From Candidatus Nanohaloarchaea archaeon (lineage in GTDB: Archaea > EX4484-52 > GLR71), in the NCBI GenBank assembly GCA_030594675.1, contig JAUVES010000027.1, forward strand, positions 1 through 7,432: DNA of 7,432 bases, in the 5' to 3' direction. This document shows, piece after piece, positions 1-7,432 of this stretch. Position 1 is the stretch's first letter. Each line of letters opens with the position of its first letter. The notes beneath the pieces are model-generated. The model was given only the letters and a program-made list of their open reading frames with translations. It was not told the DNA's origin and searched no databases. The translations under genes were made by a program, and so were the position numbers.

Positions 1-1299
1 TGATGTCCTGTTGACTGAAGAACCGTTGTTCCCGAAAAGACGGAGATCTATCTGATTTTTTGTGACATTGAACCATTGCTGAGAAAGAGTGTCATTTGCA
101 TATCCTGTTGAAGATGTTGCGTTGAACCTGAAATACCAGATGTTACCTGCAATGGAATCGTTTGTGAAAGATTTTGTTGTGAAAAAGGTTGTATTTTCAC
201 AAGTGGTGCAGGTTGTCTGGTTCTCAATCCACCAGGATCCTGAGTTATTGGACATCCAAAGATAGACTGTGACAGACTCATTGTCTATGCTTGTAACATT
301 TACTGTGAAATTGTACGGCGACTGCCCCCATGGAACTTCTGTGGCAGACGGAGTTTTTGAATCACTGTCTAATTGTATTGGGCTTCTTAGGAAAAACTGG
401 CTCTCGTTCAAGAGGAAACCATCATTGTAACCAGTCTTATTGCTTGTAATGGTCACATTATACCATCCGAGAGGAAATCCTGAATCAGTTACAATGTTGC
501 AGGAACCTGTGATGAGTGCAGTGCAGTTTCTTTCAAAGGCACCTTGAATCATCTTAAGGATTATTGTGGAATCGGCAGTTCTTGGCTCCTGACAATCATC
601 TTGTATTGTAGCTGTAAATTGTATTGTTGCGCCTCGTGTAAAATTTGATGCGCCGTCCGGATTGACAAGAGTGTTTGAAAGAGTTCCCATCAATGTGAAG
701 TTTATAGCGTCTGTGACATTATCTTTTACATCACTGTCACCATATGTGCCACCTTTCCATCTATGCTTTTCCGGCCCAAGATAATATTTACCCTCATCAG
801 CACACCAGTCACTGTTTGCCATAGTCCTGTTTATCCAGCCGTCATCACTTGATAAATATGTTGGATTTGGCTCAAAACTCTCTATATCATGTATGGTTAT
901 CCAAATCTTACTGTTTGAATTGTTAGTGTATGTGTCATTGTCCCTGTCATAAGACCTTATTGAAAAGACAGTTGTATCAGTCCTGTTTATTGTGACTTCA
1001 TTTGAAGGATCAATAATGTCTGAGTTTATATCATCTTTTTCAATAGTGTAACTGTATCCGGAAAGTTCGGTTGAGCTGTCTGCATTTGTAGCATTGAACT
1101 TAAAGTCCCATGTAGACATATTATCTGCAACATAATCATAGGTGAAGTTTGCCTGTGTCCATGATGCGCAGGATGTGCATATCCAGCTGTCTATCAATAC
1201 ATAGCTTCCTGCAGAGACCTCATGCCATGCATAGACTGTGATATTTCTTCCGAACCGATCCCTTACCATAGTTGAAAAATTGAATTCCTCGCCCCAGCC
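1..1299 (-). repeat. Super-unit 3 (modules A5-B5-C5-A6-B6), cut by the window edge
   Basis: Residues 2045-2477, again in the order A-B-C-A-B. A5 (2045-2129) opens with Gly-Trp-Gly-Glu, has NITVYAW and C2085-x-x-C2088 followed by Ala-Ser-Trp. B5 (2130-2247) opens with IEKDD, then an Asn-Arg-Thr motif, W2209-C2210 and WKGG from 2225, making it the same sub-type as B1. C5 (2248-2366) opens with Met-Gly-Thr-Leu, has Asp-Asp-Cys ending at 2280 and LGWYNVT. A6 (2367-2455) opens with Pro-Trp-Gly, has SVTVYLW and C2408-x-x-C2411. B6 starts at 2456 and is broken off after its SSVNRTS motif. A5 and A6 lack the third cysteine seen in A1-A3. The next roughly 100-150 residues outside the window should complete B6. 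Confidence 0.8.
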
Positions 1300-4200
1300 G
1301 CCGGTTGTCTGTGTGTCATTGCCATCTATGTATAATGTGGAATTTTCCAGAAGAGGTGGGTAATCATAAACTTTGATATTGAAGTAAAGATCCTGCGGTT
1401 CCTGGAATAGTTTTCCTGTGCGCCAGGTATACTCTATCTTTTCAATCGTCAAATTTCCATCAGAACCATATGTTGAATCAATGTAGCTTCCAAACATTAT
1501 GTCTCTGATATTATCTACAAACATTTTTTCATCTTCTAGTCCAAAAGAATGGTTCAACCATTTTTTTGAAACGAGATCAGATAAGTTGAATCTATTATGT
1601 ATAATATGAAGATTATCAAAGTCATCATACATCATAAAATAAGCCTGACTGATTGTCACATTCTGTCCTGTAAAGTTGTATGATATATAAAAATTGAATT
1701 CATTAGTCAGATATTCATATCTACTATTTTCAGGTATTGAAAAAGTAAAAGAATGATTTGCAGAACAGTCACTGCCTAAACAACTCATATTTGTATCATT
1801 GTTAAATAATGTATAATTTATAGTATCCCTCAACCCTGTTGCAATAAATTTATATGAACCTGCATCTGTGCAATTAGCTGTGAAATTAAGATAGGTTGCT
1901 GAATATGGTGTCAGATCAGGCAATGGCCAGGTTATTTTTCGTGTGGCATTATCCCATGTGCCTGAATCATAGACCTGTGTGATGTTGCATTCCTGGGGGA
2001 TGTCAAGAGTTACATTCCAGTCACTGCCTGTCGCATTATCGCCAATGTTTGCAACTTTCAAAGAATAGTTGTATGATATATTTACCTGTGCACTTCTTGG
2101 CTCCACCCAGGGATAGGCAGGCTGCTGTATTGTCTCAATATCAAATTCAAGATGTGACTCTTCTGTATAATTGAATGTCTGGACAGGGTATGGCGTGTTT
2201 TCAAGAATATCTCTTGAATCTATAGTACCATAAGTCACATTATATTTCAGAGAGCCAACAGAAGGATAGCTTGCGGGGGATTTAACCTGATATGTCAGGA
2301 CTGCATATTTATCCACACCGATTGTTCCAAGCTCCCAGATAATCTTATTATTTATAATATCATTTGTTGTTGATATCAATTCAACATCAGAACCATATTC
2401 ATTTGTCTTTATTCCGGGGTTTGCAGGCATCCATCCTGTGAATACAACTTCAGTCACATTTGTCGAACCATTTGTTGGTGCGCAGCCTCTATTGTATACA
2501 GTTATCTGAGAATCAAATACTGTATCTGAAGCAACTACTGAAGGTGTCTCCCTTACAACTTCAAGGATTGATATATTATCACGCACAATAAATGTATAAT
2601 TTATTGTCTTGTTCTTTGCTGAAGCAGGATATGTATAATTTACTGTCATATTGAAAACAACTGTTTCAAAATCTAAATTGCTTGAAGTTATATCAAATTC
2701 TAATGTATAATTTCCCGCTGAAGTGGCATTGATTATAGCAGAAGGCGGTGCAGAGTTCCATCCCACAGGTGCCTGAACTGTCACATTATATTGTATATAA
2801 TCACTGAAAGGATGATTGATAGTAACATAATATGGTTCAGTTGTCAGGTTACACATATAATATACCTCCTCAACTGAAGAATACTTTCCTTTGGCAGATA
2901 ATGATATAGTATCAATAATCAATGTTTCTGTGCGATTCTTTACAGACACTGAATCATTGACAAAGTCTGCCATTATATCATATGTGTCTTCCGCCCAGTC
3001 AGATGTGTTTATATCTGTAAAATTATAGAGATTGCCTGAAGAGTTTTCAGGTATATCGACAGACTGTGATGAAGAGTTCATCAGATAACCTGTGCTGTTT
3101 GTTATATTAAGCCACAAAGTGCCTGAATATGATGTATTGATAGAGTTTGCGATGGTGACTGTCACATTAACTGACTCTTCACCGGTCTCAATTCCTGTTG
3201 TAATATTATCAATGACCTTTACCTGAATATCCTGGATCTGCACAGTTTCATTATAATATGCGACGGATAAATTGAGAGATGTTATGTTTAATGCATCAGG
3301 CCCGAAATTCCCTAACTTAAATAAACAATATCCTGTTACATTAGGCACTATCTTATTTTCAAGAAGATAAACACTGATATTATTCTGAGCTGAAATATTT
3401 GTATGAGTTTTCACCAACTTAAAATCATAACCATCATAGCCATAAACTTCAATAACTGAATTGTTCTGGACAAAACCTATATCCAGTTGAACTGCACGAT
3501 AGTCACCGGCTTCACAAGCCCAGCTTAATTCAATTTCTTCATCAGCATCTAATACAAAAGGCAATGTCTCATAAGGTGTCAAACTTCCTACCCTTTGCTT
3601 ATATGATACAAACTTTGATGAAATTTTCGTGTCATTTCCTGCATTGCTTGAATTTACAAAGACTGTTGTATTCTGGAAGTCTGCAGTTGTCGGATATACA
3701 TTCCACTGAAGTGTTTTTGTTTCTCCGGCAGTTATTGTTCCAAGGGATTGTGACTGGCTCATGATTCCCCATCCTGTTGGAACATCAATTGTCACATTGA
3801 CATTACTTGCATCCCCCACCCATGCCCTGATTGTTGCATTTATAGTGAAATTCTGATACTGGAACACTTCAGACGGCTTATATATGTGCTCAACCTCAAT
3901 AGACGGGTCACAACCAGTAAGAGATATATCAACATTCAATATGACTGATATGTTCTCTTTATAGTAAGGGTCTGTTGAATTTATCTCTGCGTACCAGTTC
4001 TGGTCTCCTTCAATGAACTGACAGTTTGGGACAAAATAATATTGTGCATATCCTGTTGAATTGGTTGTGTTTGTGCCTACAATCTTATCATAGCTTGATG
4101 AATTCACATGGAATGTGACTGTTGCTGAAGGATCGAGATCATATGTATTCCTGTCTAAATCATATACCCTTACTGAAAATATTGCGCCGTCAGTCGTGTT

Positions 4201-7200
4201 TACTTCTGAATTATTGCCGGAGATATAAGTTATGTTGGTGTTGTCTTCTTCAAGAGTTATCTTGTGCACACCGGAGTCAAATGTTGAAAATTCTTCATCA
4301 GTCTGGTATTTCATAAGATACCTGTAATACCAGACTCCAATACCAGATGCTGTGAAATTACGATACCAATAAGTCAGCCTGTCAACACAGTCGGGGTATT
4401 TACAGTCAGTTATTGTCTGGTTTATGCAGGTCGGAGCTTCACATTTGTCTATCTCTGCTGGCGGTGGAGTCTGCGACAGCAGAACACTTACATTATATGT
4501 TACATCAGGATCACCACTGCTTGCAATGACTGAAAAGTTCCAGTCGGTGTAACCCCATCCTTCTGCTGAAGGTGTGCCTGTCGGGGATTCAAGCTTTTGT
4601 ATGGCATTCATGAAGAACAGGCCGGGATCTCCAAAATCAAGTGTGAAATTGCTGTAATGCCTACTTTCATTAACATAAAGCGTCACATTGTACCATCCTT
4701 TATCTGTGGTTATTGAAGTGGGCATAGTGCAGGAATATGCATTGGAACCTACAAGCTCAATATCATCTGTGCAGTTGTAGACTGTGGCAGGAGACTGGTT
4801 TATATAAAATTTCACTTCACCGGATGCGGCAGTGGTATTAAGTGTTAATGAATCACCGCAGTCATCCACTGTGTATCCCAGGAAAGCTATGTTTTCTTCC
4901 TGCGTGAAATTCTTACCAGTCGGATTTGAGTGAAGTTCTGGCTTGCTGATAACTGGTGTTATGTCTCCGTAGACAAAAAGGTTTGTTTTTATCGTGTCAT
5001 AAGAATCATTCTGCTGGTAGCAGCCAAGCTCAGAATCATTTACAGTTACTTTCCATTGCTGTTCATCAACCAAGAATTTTGGGGCACCTGAATAATCATT
5101 CATGCATGTCGGGTTGAAAGAAAAATGTGCATAACCGGTATTATTGGTCGTGTTTGTAAATGTTTCATCAGAATATGGATTTGAACCGTCTGTTGTGACA
5201 TGGAATTTTGTGCTAAAATTAGAAAGATATGTGCCATTCTCATCCTGCATCCTGAAAATAAGCAGATCTGTCTGGCTTGCGCTCCTGTTTGCAACAGAAC
5301 TGTTTCCATATATGTATTCTACATTGACCTTTTCTTTAGCTATATCAAAGGTATGCTCTGCGGTTGTATTAGGATTTGACATATTATCTTCCAGAAAAAA
5401 CCGATATTTGACTGATTCAGGCTCAAGACCGCAATCAAATGATGTAAAAAAGTCTATCTGTGTCCATGAGCCGCAAGAGGCACATTCTGTTTTATTTATC
5501 TCATTCCAAACAGTACCATTATAAATCTCAAGGCTTACATTGATGTCATCACTATTTTCATCCATGACCTGTATTGAGAAATTCCATGAAGTACCCCATC
5601 CTGCTATTGCACCAGATGTTAGATTGTTGGCTTTTTCATTTTGATATAGTGGAGGCCAATTTACATCTATAATCACTGTATACTCAGCGGATTCATTATC
5701 AAAATAACAGGACTCTGATTCAGAAAAGCCAAACCAGTATCTTGTTCCTGCATTATAGTCTCCATCAGGCAAAAATGAATAATAGATATAACCATCTGAC
5801 TGAGTCAGATTAGAGCCATCAATTAAAGAATTGTTAAGATCATCTGTTGTTATGTTAAATTTCATATTAAGAGTATTGAGTATGACATACCCGCCAATAT
5901 CAGTATCATTGACTCGCAAAACAAATTCTGCGGGACTGAATAATGTTGCAGTGCTGAAGTTCCCGCTTATATAATCAATCTGTATATTATCTTTTTGAAG
6001 AGTTATTCCTGGAGCACTTGAATTTTCTTTTGTGTTTCCATCAGTATCTGTTGCATTAAATTTGAAATTTCGTGCAGACTCTGCTGAAAAATTGCTGCAT
6101 GTGTAATTATATGTCCATGATAATACAGTCCCGGAACATGGAGAAGTACATTCCTTTGATGTTCCTATCTGCGTCCATTCACCAGACGCCGCTTTTTCCC
6201 ATAAATAGACAGTCACATTATCTGCTGAATCATCTGTGACATTTATAGTGAAATTTCTTTCAACACCCCACCCTTCAGGAGCACTTGGAGTTACTGATGG
6301 ATTTTCTAACAGAGGCACTGCAAAGAGATAAAATGCTTCTTCAAATGTTGACTCTCCGGGATTGTAATAATCCCATGAAGCATTCATTGTCACATTGTAA
6401 TATCCTTTGCTGAAATCAGCAAAATTGGTTGATATAGAACAGCTCCAGAATCCACTCGCATAAGATGCACTACAGTTTGCAATCTCAGAGCCACCCTGCA
6501 TCATCTTGAAATATACTTCTGCATTTTCATCAGTTATTGCAGCACTGCAATCATCACTTATGGTTCCCTGAAATTGTATTGTCTCAGTTATAGAATAATT
6601 TATCAAACCGACCGGTGCTGTTATGGTCGGCTCCAAATCACCGTAAAGCATGAAAGGCATGGCTGAAGATGGTCCTGGTTCAGTAATGTTTTCTTTATAG
6701 CAATCTGCGCCACTTAAAACTCCGCCTTTCCAATAGTTCTGCCCCAATTGGAAATATGACTTACACCAGTGGTCAGTATCATTGACCATCTCACGATTAA
6801 GATACCCTGTGCCGTTTATTGTAATATATGCAACATCAAGACTCCCGTTGTCACGATATTTTGAGATGTATATCGGTGAGTCAGAACTTTTAAGATTGGC
6901 AGATGTAGGTGCAGCATTCCTGTCAGCATCCACAATCCTGATTGTGAAATTAGACCATGAACTCCTGTTGACTGTTGCATTCCATCCAGGCGTCACATTG
7001 AATACATTGACATCATCCTCTTCAATCTGGAAAGAATAACTGGAATCAGGCCCCCATGAATTATTGTTATTTCCAGTTGAATTGTCTGATGCATTTATCC
7101 TGAAATATGCATCAGTATCCAGATCTGAAACAGTTGTGTTGCAAAAGAATCCCTGATAATCAATTGTCTTGTTAGTTTCATTAATGCATGCAGTGCATGT

Positions 7201-7431
7201 AGTTTCATTAAGATATGTATGTTCTCTACTTACACCAAAACTCTCATTCCACCATAAAGTAAGATTGACATTATCCCCCTGCAGATCCTGAACACTTATA
7301 TTGAAATAGAATTTTTCACCCCAACCGCCTGTTGTTGTAATACCCCATGATGCATCACTCTCTGATTTTATGATGGGGGTACCAAGTATAGGTTTTGCCT
7401 CCTCCCAGCACCAGGTGTAATTTACTGTATT
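1..7431 (-). CDS. Giant modular Ig-like surface protein, partial at both ends
   Basis: One frame is open from base 7431 to base 1, giving 2,477 codons without a stop; no start or stop codon is in the window, so both termini are missing. The product is a likely secreted or surface-anchored beta-rich protein: repeated Ig-like modules, abundant N-x-S/T sequons, many aromatic residues, paired cysteines, and no transmembrane stretch or catalytic motif seen. Order: edge linker 1-35, A-B-C-A-B super-unit 36-610, second super-unit 611-1173, central block with NEW3-, CARDB- and DUF11-like domains 1174-2044, third super-unit 2045 onward. Codon use (Ile ATA, Arg AGG/AGA) and sequon density point to an archaeon, probably DPANN; this is inference. 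Proteins of this style in such genomes are usually annotated only as hypothetical or S-layer-like. A stalk, adhesin or cell-envelope role is plausible, but no ligand can be named. The frame is intact, with no frameshift or composition break. Confidence 0.95.
1300..1830 (-). other. Unassigned beta-rich segment and linker (residues 1868-2044)
   Basis: The segment begins with a C1884-x4-C1889 loop, then strands Phe-Asn-Phe-Tyr-Ile-Ser-Tyr and a Met-Met-Tyr-Asp-Asp stretch, a more charged, possibly helical part (Asp-Leu-Val-Ser-Lys-Lys-Trp to Asp-Asn-Ile-Arg-Asp-Ile), and a closing Asn-Leu-Thr-Ile-Glu-Lys-Ile-Glu-Tyr-Thr-Trp strand. A Tyr-Pro-Pro-Leu-Leu linker leads into A5. No family was recognised. 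The closing strand faintly recalls that of residues 1276-1396, so both could be jelly-roll domains, but this is weak. It has a higher share of charged residues than the flanking modules. Confidence 0.4.
1831..2154 (-). other. DUF11-like domain 2 (residues 1760-1867)
   Basis: Immediately follows the first DUF11-like domain and repeats its pattern: Ser-Leu-Lys-Val-Ala-Asn-Ile-Gly-Asp-Asn, then Trp-Asn-Val-Thr-Leu-Asp-Ile-Pro, a Gly-Thr-Trp-Asp turn, the hallmark Ile-Thr-W1835-Pro-Leu-Pro-Asp-Leu-Thr-Pro, and a closing Gly-Ser-Tyr-Lys-Phe-Ile-Ala-Thr-Gly strand. The match is clearer here than in domain 1. Two cysteines (in Glu-Cys-Asn and Asn-Cys-Thr) could pair. The role is structural by family analogy. 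Confidence 0.6.
2155..2574 (-). other. DUF11-like domain 1 (residues 1620-1759)
   Basis: The segment has the strand Ile-Thr-Val-Tyr-Asn-Arg-Gly-Cys, then Asn-Val-Thr-Glu-Val-Val-Phe-Thr-Gly-Trp-Met-Pro, and the hallmark Ile-Ile-W1699-Glu-Leu-Gly-Thr-Ile-Gly followed by Ala-Val-Leu-Thr-Tyr-Gln-Val. In DUF11-type repeats a Thr-Val-x-Asn strand, a Pro-containing strand and an Ile-x-Trp-x-Ile/Leu-Gly-x-Leu turn occur in this order. DUF11-type repeats are frequent in cell-surface stalk and envelope proteins. The last 40 residues are a connecting stretch. No catalytic residue is apparent. Confidence 0.55.
2575..2910 (-). other. Second NEW3-like Ig domain (residues 1508-1619)
   Basis: A lead-in with a single cysteine is followed by YNVTVQAPVGWNSAPP, then Ala-Gly-Asn-Tyr-Thr-Leu-Glu-Phe-Asp-Ile and a Phe-Asn-Met-Thr-Val-Asn-Tyr-Thr strand. 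The Ala-Pro-Val-Gly-Trp strand followed by a turn and long hydrophobic strands parallels residues 1174-1275, which has Val-Pro-Thr-Gly-Trp at the same place, so the two may be related domains. It is a structural unit by analogy. Assignment to NEW3 is by eye. Confidence 0.4.
2911..3243 (-). other. CARDB-like Ig domain (residues 1397-1507)
   Basis: The segment opens with the strand Ile-Gln-Asp-Ile-Gln-Val-Lys-Val, followed by Gly-Glu-Glu-Ser-Val-Asn-Val-Thr-Val-Thr-Ile-Ala-Asn, a Leu-Trp-Leu-Asn-Ile strand, and the late motif Ala-Glu-Asp-Thr-Tyr-Asp-Ile-Met-Ala-Asp-Phe. This is the usual layout of CARDB-type domains: a Val-x-Val-x-Asn strand early and a Gly/Asp-x-Tyr-x-Ile/Val strand near the end. 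They act as structural or adhesion modules in archaeal and bacterial cell-surface proteins. There are no cysteines in this segment. Boundaries are approximate. Confidence 0.45.
3244..3606 (-). other. Unassigned beta-sandwich segment (residues 1276-1396)
   Basis: Alternating hydrophobic strands include a Glu-Leu-Ser-Trp-Ala-Cys strand, then IEVYGYDGYDFKLV, and a closing Asn-Ile-Thr-Ser-Leu-Asn-Leu-Ser-Val strand. The Val-Tyr-x-Tyr-Asp-Gly-Tyr-Asp pattern and the paired end strands recall galactose-binding-like jelly rolls, which bind glycans or other ligands in many surface proteins. The resemblance is weak and may reflect any beta-sandwich. Two cysteines are present, one in the Trp-Ala-Cys strand and one in a Gly-Tyr-Cys-Leu strand, and could form a disulfide. 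Confidence 0.35.
3607..3912 (-). other. NEW3-like Ig domain (residues 1174-1275)
   Basis: The segment starts at C1174-Asp-Pro-Ser and runs through a phenylalanine-rich strand, then VNVTIDVPTGWG and the loop Leu-Gly-Thr-Ile-Thr-Ala-Gly-Glu-Thr before a Leu-Gln-Trp-Asn-Val strand. The order of a Val-x-Val-Pro-x-Gly-Trp strand, then an x-Ala-Gly-Glu loop, then an alternating hydrophobic strand is that of NEW3 and related archaeal Ig-like surface domains. Such domains are structural or linker units. Family assignment is by eye and only moderately sure; CARDB is the nearest alternative. Confidence 0.5.
3913..5601 (-). repeat. Super-unit 2 (modules A3-B3-C3-A4-B4), 563 residues
   Basis: Residues 611-1173, directly following super-unit 1 with the same module order and nearly the same length. 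A3 (611-696) has Gly-Trp-Gly and C650-x-x-C653 followed by Gly-Ser-Trp-Thr. B3 (697-820) has EYIYGNSS, an Asn-Arg-Ser motif, NTGYA with its Gly at 766, and C776. C3 (821-957) opens with Tyr-Gly-Asp-Ile, has Asp-Asp-Cys ending at 858 and KGWYNVT. A4 (958-1057) has Gly-Trp-Gly but replaces the usual Cys pair with two C-x4-C pairs (997/1002 and 1010/1015). B4 (1058-1173) opens with ITLEED and TYISGN, then STGYA with its Gly at 1127 and C1137. The B3/B4 sub-type (Thr-Gly-Tyr-Ala, then Phe-x-Pro-x-Cys) is like the Big_1/invasin pattern. Copies are diverged, so the duplication is old. Confidence 0.8.
5602..7326 (-). repeat. Super-unit 1 (modules A1-B1-C1-A2-B2), 575 residues
   Basis: Residues 36-610. 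A1 (36-135) opens with Gly-Trp-Gly-Glu, has a Val-Asn-Leu-Thr-Leu-Trp strand and a C79-x-x-C82 pair. B1 (136-262) opens with Ile-Glu-Glu-Asp-Asp, then an Asn-Arg-Ser motif, W222-C223 and a WKGG motif at 234-237. C1 (263-386) opens with Tyr-Gly-Asp-Leu, has Asp-Asp-Cys ending at 295 and a GYYNVT strand. A2 (387-475) opens with Gly-Trp-Gly, has DNVTVYLW and a C428-x3-C432 pair. B2 (476-610, including linker) opens with ITLQKD followed by DYISGN. The modules look like Ig or fibronectin-type sandwiches; B resembles invasin-type Ig domains. Boundaries were set from the recurring opening motifs and are good to perhaps ten residues. A structural stalk role is inferred. Confidence 0.8.
7327..7431 (-). 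other. Edge segment: end of a preceding module plus linker
   Basis: Residues 1-35 of the frame. The segment has a Trp-Cys-Trp-Glu-Glu stretch (7-11), then a Pro/Ser/Thr-rich linker leading to the Thr-Thr-Gly-Gly-Trp-Gly opening of the first A module. The same kind of linker (Pro-rich strand, hydrophobic pair, then polar residues) precedes the A modules at 387, 611 and 2045, so another module probably lies just beyond the right edge. Its type cannot be told from 35 residues. Confidence 0.6.
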
Positions 7432-7432
7432 A

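Larger units (their letters stand above)
1300..3912 (-). other. Central non-repeat block of the giant protein, 871 residues
   Basis: Residues 1174-2044 interrupt the A-B-C-A-B pattern. None of the A, B or C opening motifs occurs here in order; a lone Gly-Trp-Gly at 1220 sits in a NEW3-like strand and is not an A module. The block contains a series of beta-sandwich domains of other families, listed separately. It ends in a Tyr-Pro-Pro-Leu-Leu linker resembling the Trp-Pro-Pro-Leu linker before A3, as if the block were placed between a B module and the next A module. Codon use and sequon richness are the same as in the flanks, so recent acquisition from a different source is not indicated. Confidence 0.7.

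Noticed and set aside
48..281. Minus-strand 77-codon ORF, and similar short ORFs at 5100-5309 (-), 3564-3764 (+), 4122-4316 (+) and 6782-7039 (+)
   Set aside because: All overlap the giant frame in other frames or on the other strand, none shows a domain, and the giant frame is intact across each of them.
1558..1569. Run of seven A on the coding strand in the register of a -1 slippery heptamer (A AAA AAA)
   Set aside because: A -1 shift here would meet a stop about eleven codons later, no strong downstream stem was seen, and such runs occur by chance in AT-rich coding DNA.
3769..3774. Gly-Trp-Gly at residue 1220 as a further A module
   Set aside because: The sequence after it lacks the Val-Tyr-Leu-Trp strand and Cys pair; it sits in a Val-Pro-Thr-Gly-Trp strand typical of NEW3-like domains.
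5144..5524. Plus-strand ORF of 126 codons
   Set aside because: It lies antisense to modules A3-B3 of the intact giant frame, has no recognisable domain, and its composition is what the complement of this Asn/Thr-rich coding sequence would give.
1..7432. Frequently repeated short word gtcacatt / gtcacatta on the plus strand, resembling a dispersed DNA repeat
   Set aside because: On the coding strand it reads as Asn-Val-Thr codons in the giant frame, irregularly spaced, so it reflects repeated protein strands and not a CRISPR, iteron or binding-site array.
1..7432. Promoters, terminators, RNA genes, insertion sequences or CRISPR arrays
   Set aside because: There is no non-coding gap in the window, and no tRNA-like fold, inverted-repeat end pair or regular direct repeat was seen.

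Overview
The whole 7,432-base window is the interior of one very large protein-coding gene on the minus strand. Read from base 7431 down to base 1, a single frame runs through 2,477 sense codons with no stop. Neither the start nor the stop codon lies inside the window, so the true protein is longer at both ends. No intergenic DNA, RNA gene, mobile element, promoter or terminator was found.

The predicted protein looks like an extracellular, wall-less-cell surface or secreted polypeptide. It is made of beta-strand-rich, Ig-like modules and is full of Asn, Thr, Ser, Tyr and Trp. It carries an extreme density of N-glycosylation sequons (15 N-x-S/T in the first 175 residues by direct count) and many paired cysteines. 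Isoleucine is very often ATA and arginine is mostly AGG/AGA; GC is about 28-42% in the lines spot-checked. Together these suggest an archaeon, most likely an uncultivated DPANN-type lineage (Woesearchaeota, Pacearchaeota or Aenigmarchaeota-like). The lineage is an inference and could be wrong; a giant-gene bacterium such as an Omnitrophota member is the main alternative.

Layout in protein order (right to left on the window): a short edge linker (residues 1-35); super-unit 1 (36-610); super-unit 2 (611-1173); a central block of unrelated domains (1174-2044); and super-unit 3 (2045 to the edge at 2477, incomplete). Each super-unit has the module order A-B-C-A-B. A is an Ig-like module opening with Gly-Trp-Gly and carrying a short-spaced Cys pair. 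B opens with an acidic strand and an Asn-Arg-Ser/Thr motif and resembles invasin-type Ig domains. C carries Asp-Asp-Cys and a Gly-Trp/Tyr-Tyr-Asn-Val-Thr motif. The central block holds two NEW3-like, one CARDB-like and two DUF11-like domains plus two less clear beta-sandwich regions.

No catalytic domain is visible. The best reading is a stalk, fibre, adhesin or S-layer-associated protein. Its specific role and binding partner cannot be told from this fragment.
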